NCBI GenBank assembly: GCA_013375335.1
Contig: JABXJZ010000021.1
Coordinates: 1 to 12,433 of the forward strand
Length of the DNA: 12,433 nucleotides
Reading direction: 5' to 3'
Source: Desulfobacterales bacterium
GTDB taxonomy: Bacteria > Desulfobacterota > DSM-4660 > Desulfatiglandales > B25-G16
This document shows, piece by piece, positions 10,046 to 12,433 of the stretch (positions are counted from its first letter, which is position 1; every line of letters starts with the position of its first letter). The notes under the pieces were generated by a model, which saw only the letters and a list, made by a program, of their open reading frames with translations, did no database searches and was not told the origin of the DNA. A program made the translations under genes and the position numbers.

Positions 10046-11277
10046 AACAGGTAAATCTGGTGGCTATCTGGGTTTTTGCCAAAGAAGGTGACATCGTCGA
10101 TTTTTTCCACTTTTGGCCCGCGGCACAGCATATATAGCGTTCGCTCTATTCCTATCCCTCCGCCATAGGTATCTGGGAAGGTTGATCTCCCTGCACTATC
10201 TTTCATGCTCGCCGCGAGCAGAAATGGTCCATATCCATCGAGTTGGTGGATGTTTTCAATATTCCCCTCAACTATAATAGGCCTCACCGGGAGGATCTTA
10301 TTATCCAGAAGTCTTTCTACGATTGATTCATAAAGCCATTCCCTTATAGCCCCGGAAAGGAGCTCCCTGGCCTCAGACTGCTCACCAGTGTCCCGATTAA
10401 TGCTCTTGCCGCAGATGTCATAGTTATACACCATGTCAGAGGTCACTTCATCTAATGCTATCTTCCCGCCCGGTTTCAGGTAAGGGTATATAAGATCGTA
10501 GTTCTCCCTTGGAATGCCGGTAATCCAGAAAAACTGTGAGGGCGTCTCCCTTCCTACCCCTATTTCGTAGGCCTTGGGACCGTACTTTTTCTTTGATTGG
10601 TCATAGGCAAAGGCGGGAAACGGCTGCTTTGGGATCTCAATAGCCACCCCGAGCTCCTTTAGCTCGTCATCGTTTTTCTCCACTATCTTTGCCAAGCTAT
10701 AGATCAACATCCTTTCAAAGAGGTCCTTGGCCTTGCCCATATCCTCCCTGAGGACCTCCTTAACGTAGTCCGGTTTATGGAGATAGGTCTCGAGGTCAAT
10801 TCCTCGATTTCTCCTTACCTCTATATCCATTTGGCTGAAGTCAATGATATACTTCCCCCTCTGGAGCCTATCAGGGCTCTCCACCTCGAGCCTGATGTTA
10901 GGAGAGTCAACAAATATACCCTTTATCCTCGGATGATGACAGGCCAGAAACTTGGAATAGATCATGCTGTGAGTCAGAACATACTGAAGGCCTTTATACG
11001 AAATGGATGGAACATGCTCTACATCGTGGGCCAGCGGGTCTGTAACCGGGCTCAGTTGCACCCTTTCAAGATTATAGAGGCCCTCATCAGTCAGGAATTG
11101 GTGCATGGCCGTCACGAAGGTAGCTCTTATTGCTATGGCGGCGAGGAGGGTATCCCCCATCCACTTCTGGTAGTAATATTTCTCCATATATTCCCTCAGG
11201 CTCGATCCACTCTCCTTCAGGGCCGCCTGAAAACCAAAGAGGGCGTCTCCAATTCCCGTTCTTCCTTCATCTTTCAT
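10042..11277 (-). CDS. class II aminoacyl-tRNA-synthetase-like protein, probable ammonia-dependent asparagine synthetase
   Basis: This 411-residue protein has the catalytic fold of AspRS/AsnRS but neither the N-terminal OB anticodon domain nor any other tRNA-binding domain: only about 40 extra residues precede the core. Seen in order: a YVLTHSMIYSKF helix (99-110) matching the substrate-strand segment of AsnRS; motif 2-like IRLE with Arg129 and Glu131, then IIDFSQMDIEV (144-154); a non-canonical middle region (about 155-245); FFWITGIPREN (249-259), like the AsnRS/AspRS PVFVTDYPKE; YNYDICG; and motif 3 GGGIGIER (372-379) with Arg379. After motif 3 the usual FPR element is replaced by FFGKNP (398-403). 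Archaeal AsnRS-related asparagine synthetase makes Asn from Asp, ATP and ammonia with such a stripped core, but is shorter (about 290 residues). The gene lies 12 bases after glnA, with ribosome site GGGAGAGG (11282-11289). Alternatives: a truncated-type synthetase paralog adenylating another acid. Confidence 0.62.
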   Translation of the reverse strand: MKDEGRTGIGDALFGFQAALKESGSSLREYMEKYYYQKWMGDTLLAAIAIRATFVTAMHQFLTDEGLYNLERVQLSPVTDPLAHDVEHVPSISYKGLQYVLTHSMIYSKFLACHHPRIKGIFVDSPNIRLEVESPDRLQRGKYIIDFSQMDIEVRRNRGIDLETYLHKPDYVKEVLREDMGKAKDLFERMLIYSLAKIVEKNDDELKELGVAIEIPKQPFPAFAYDQSKKKYGPKAYEIGVGRETPSQFFWITGIPRENYDLIYPYLKPGGKIALDEVTSDMVYNYDICGKSINRDTGEQSEARELLSGAIREWLYESIVERLLDNKILPVRPIIVEGNIENIHQLDGYGPFLLAASMKDSAGRSTFPDTYGGGIGIERTLYMLCRGPKVEKIDDVTFFGKNPDSHQIYLF

Positions 11278-11289
11278 GTGGCCTCTCCC

Positions 11290-12433
11290 TTAGAGTATCG
11301 GTAGGTATTTTTCTATCTCGTACTGACTTACATGGGTTCTGTACCTATCCCACTCGATCTTTTTGTTGTCTATGAACTTGTTAAAGATGTGATCACCCAG
11401 GGTCTCGCGAACCAGCTCGCTCTTTTCCACCTCCTGGATCGCCTCAAATAGGTTTCCCGGCAGGGACTCAATCCCGGCCCGTTCCCGCGCTGCCTCATCC
11501 ATCTCGTAGATGTCTTCTTCTACCGGCTCGGGGAGGGAGTAGTTTTCCTCAATCCCCTTTAGCCCCGCTCCCAGCATAACTGCGAACGCCAGATATGGAT
11601 TGCAGGCGGGATCAGGAGACCTGAACTCGATCCTCGTTGCCTGCTCCTTGCCCGGTTTGTACATAGGCACCCGGATCATGGTAGATCGGTTGCGCCTGGC
11701 CCAGGAGATATACACAGGGGCCTCATAGCCGGGGACCAGCCTCTTGTACGAGTTTACCCACTGATTGGTTACTGCGGCAATCTCCCGTGCATGCCTCATA
11801 ATACCCGCGATATAAGACTTTGCTACTGATGAAAGATGATACTGGTCTTTGGGGTCGTAGAAGGCATTGATGTCGCCCTTGAACAGAGATTGATGCACAT
11901 GCATGCCGCTTCCATTTTGGCCAAAGACGGGTTTGGGCATGAAAGTGGCATAGAAACCCTTTCTCAGAGCAATCTCCTTGACGGCTATCCTATAGGTCAT
12001 GGTCTTGTCAGCCATGGCCAGGGCCTCATCATATCTGAGGTCGATTTCATGCTGACTTGGAGCAACCTCATGGTGGCTGTATTCTACCCGGATATCCATA
12101 TCCTGAAGGGCGAAGATCATTTCCCTTCTCAAGTCACTGCCCATGTCCAGAGGCCTGTTATCGAAATATCCGCCCTTATCGGTTAGTTTTGGGCCATCCT
12201 GGCCTTGGAAACAGAAGAACTCAAGCTCCGGGCCCATGTAAGCCTTATATCCCTTTTCGGCGAGTTTTCTTGTCATCCTCTTGAGCACGTATCTCGGATC
12301 CCCTTCGTAATGACTTCCGTCCGGCTGAAGGATATCACAGACCATTCTGGCCACTGGCCTATCCTGGGGTCGCCAGGGGAGGAACTGAAAGGTAGCTGGA
12401 TCGGGCATTGCTATCATATCACTCTCCTCGATC
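11290..12433 (-). CDS. glnA: glutamine synthetase type I (5' end beyond the window)
   Basis: Dodecameric cytosolic enzyme making glutamine from glutamate, ammonia and ATP. The open frame continues past the first internal ATG (12415-12417) to the window edge; the residues IEESD before that Met are the conserved family sequence IEESDM, so the ATG is not the start and about 65-70 N-terminal residues are missing. Counting from that Met: metal and substrate residues in GPELEF (62-67), HHEVAPSQHEID (115-126, Ser121 where Gly is usual), PKPVFGQNGSGMHVHQSL (161-178), NSYKRLVPGYEAP (222-234) and RIEFRSPDPACNPYLA (262-277). The C-terminal region DIYEMDEAARERAGIESLPG (302-321) is of the GSI-alpha type and lacks the adenylylation-loop NLYDLP of the GSI-beta enzymes, so control is likely feedback or protein-based, not by adenylylation. 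It is the first gene of a two-gene operon in this window. Confidence 0.95.
   Translation of the reverse strand, partial: IEESDMIAMPDPATFQFLPWRPQDRPVARMVCDILQPDGSHYEGDPRYVLKRMTRKLAEKGYKAYMGPELEFFCFQGQDGPKLTDKGGYFDNRPLDMGSDLRREMIFALQDMDIRVEYSHHEVAPSQHEIDLRYDEALAMADKTMTYRIAVKEIALRKGFYATFMPKPVFGQNGSGMHVHQSLFKGDINAFYDPKDQYHLSSVAKSYIAGIMRHAREIAAVTNQWVNSYKRLVPGYEAPVYISWARRNRSTMIRVPMYKPGKEQATRIEFRSPDPACNPYLAFAVMLGAGLKGIEENYSLPEPVEEDIYEMDEAARERAGIESLPGNLFEAIQEVEKSELVRETLGDHIFNKFIDNKKIEWDRYRTHVSQYEIEKYLPIL

Noticed and set aside
10777..11304. 175-residue open frame on the + strand, antisense to the synthetase-like gene
   Set aside because: It lies opposite a gene with clear family motifs, has no recognisable domain or ribosome site, and reads as a shadow frame.
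12415..12417. ATG giving a 375-residue glutamine synthetase
   Set aside because: The frame stays open to the window edge and the upstream residues IEESD are conserved family sequence, so this Met is internal and the gene is merely cut by the window.

Overview
The window is a conserved chromosomal housekeeping region from an anaerobic, Gram-negative-type bacterium. The best guess is a Desulfobacterota / former Deltaproteobacteria lineage of the syntroph or sulfate-reducer kind. The evidence is the long GyrB with the C-terminal-half insert common in Gram-negative bacteria, and an acyl-CoA dehydrogenase that closely resembles, from memory, the non-decarboxylating glutaryl-CoA dehydrogenase of Desulfococcus. 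No phage, transposon, CRISPR array, rRNA or tRNA is visible.

Layout on the + strand: mnmE (tRNA-wobble GTPase, 30-1415); a 230-base leader with a good promoter candidate and a possible Shine-Dalgarno-sequestering pairing; the glutaryl-CoA-dehydrogenase-like gene (1646-2809); an AT-rich 157-base gap with another promoter candidate; dnaN (2967-4091) followed 3 bases later by gyrB (4095-6473); a 128-base gap; gyrA (6602-9028); and gpsA (9038-10045) 9 bases further on. On the - strand, facing these genes, is a two-gene operon: glutamine synthetase glnA (5' end cut off by the window edge at 12433), then, 12 bases on, a 411-residue protein with a class II aminoacyl-tRNA-synthetase catalytic core and no tRNA-binding domain. 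The second gene is a probable ammonia-dependent asparagine synthetase of the archaeal AsnRS-related kind. Its stop overlaps the stop of gpsA by 4 bases.

Functionally, dnaN-gyrB-gyrA supply the sliding clamp and DNA gyrase; gpsA feeds phospholipid synthesis; mnmE modifies tRNA wobble uridines. The dehydrogenase belongs to glutarate, lysine or benzoate-type carbon metabolism. The - strand pair looks like an amide/ammonia assimilation module (Gln from Glu, possibly Asn from Asp). The classical origin cluster (dnaA-dnaN-recF-gyrB-gyrA, with mnmE pointing away) is rearranged: dnaA and recF are not here, mnmE points toward dnaN, and a catabolic gene sits between them.

Most of the window is ordinary. 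The parts that merit a second look are the tRNA-synthetase-like protein paired with glutamine synthetase, the placement and type of the acyl-CoA dehydrogenase, and its leader.
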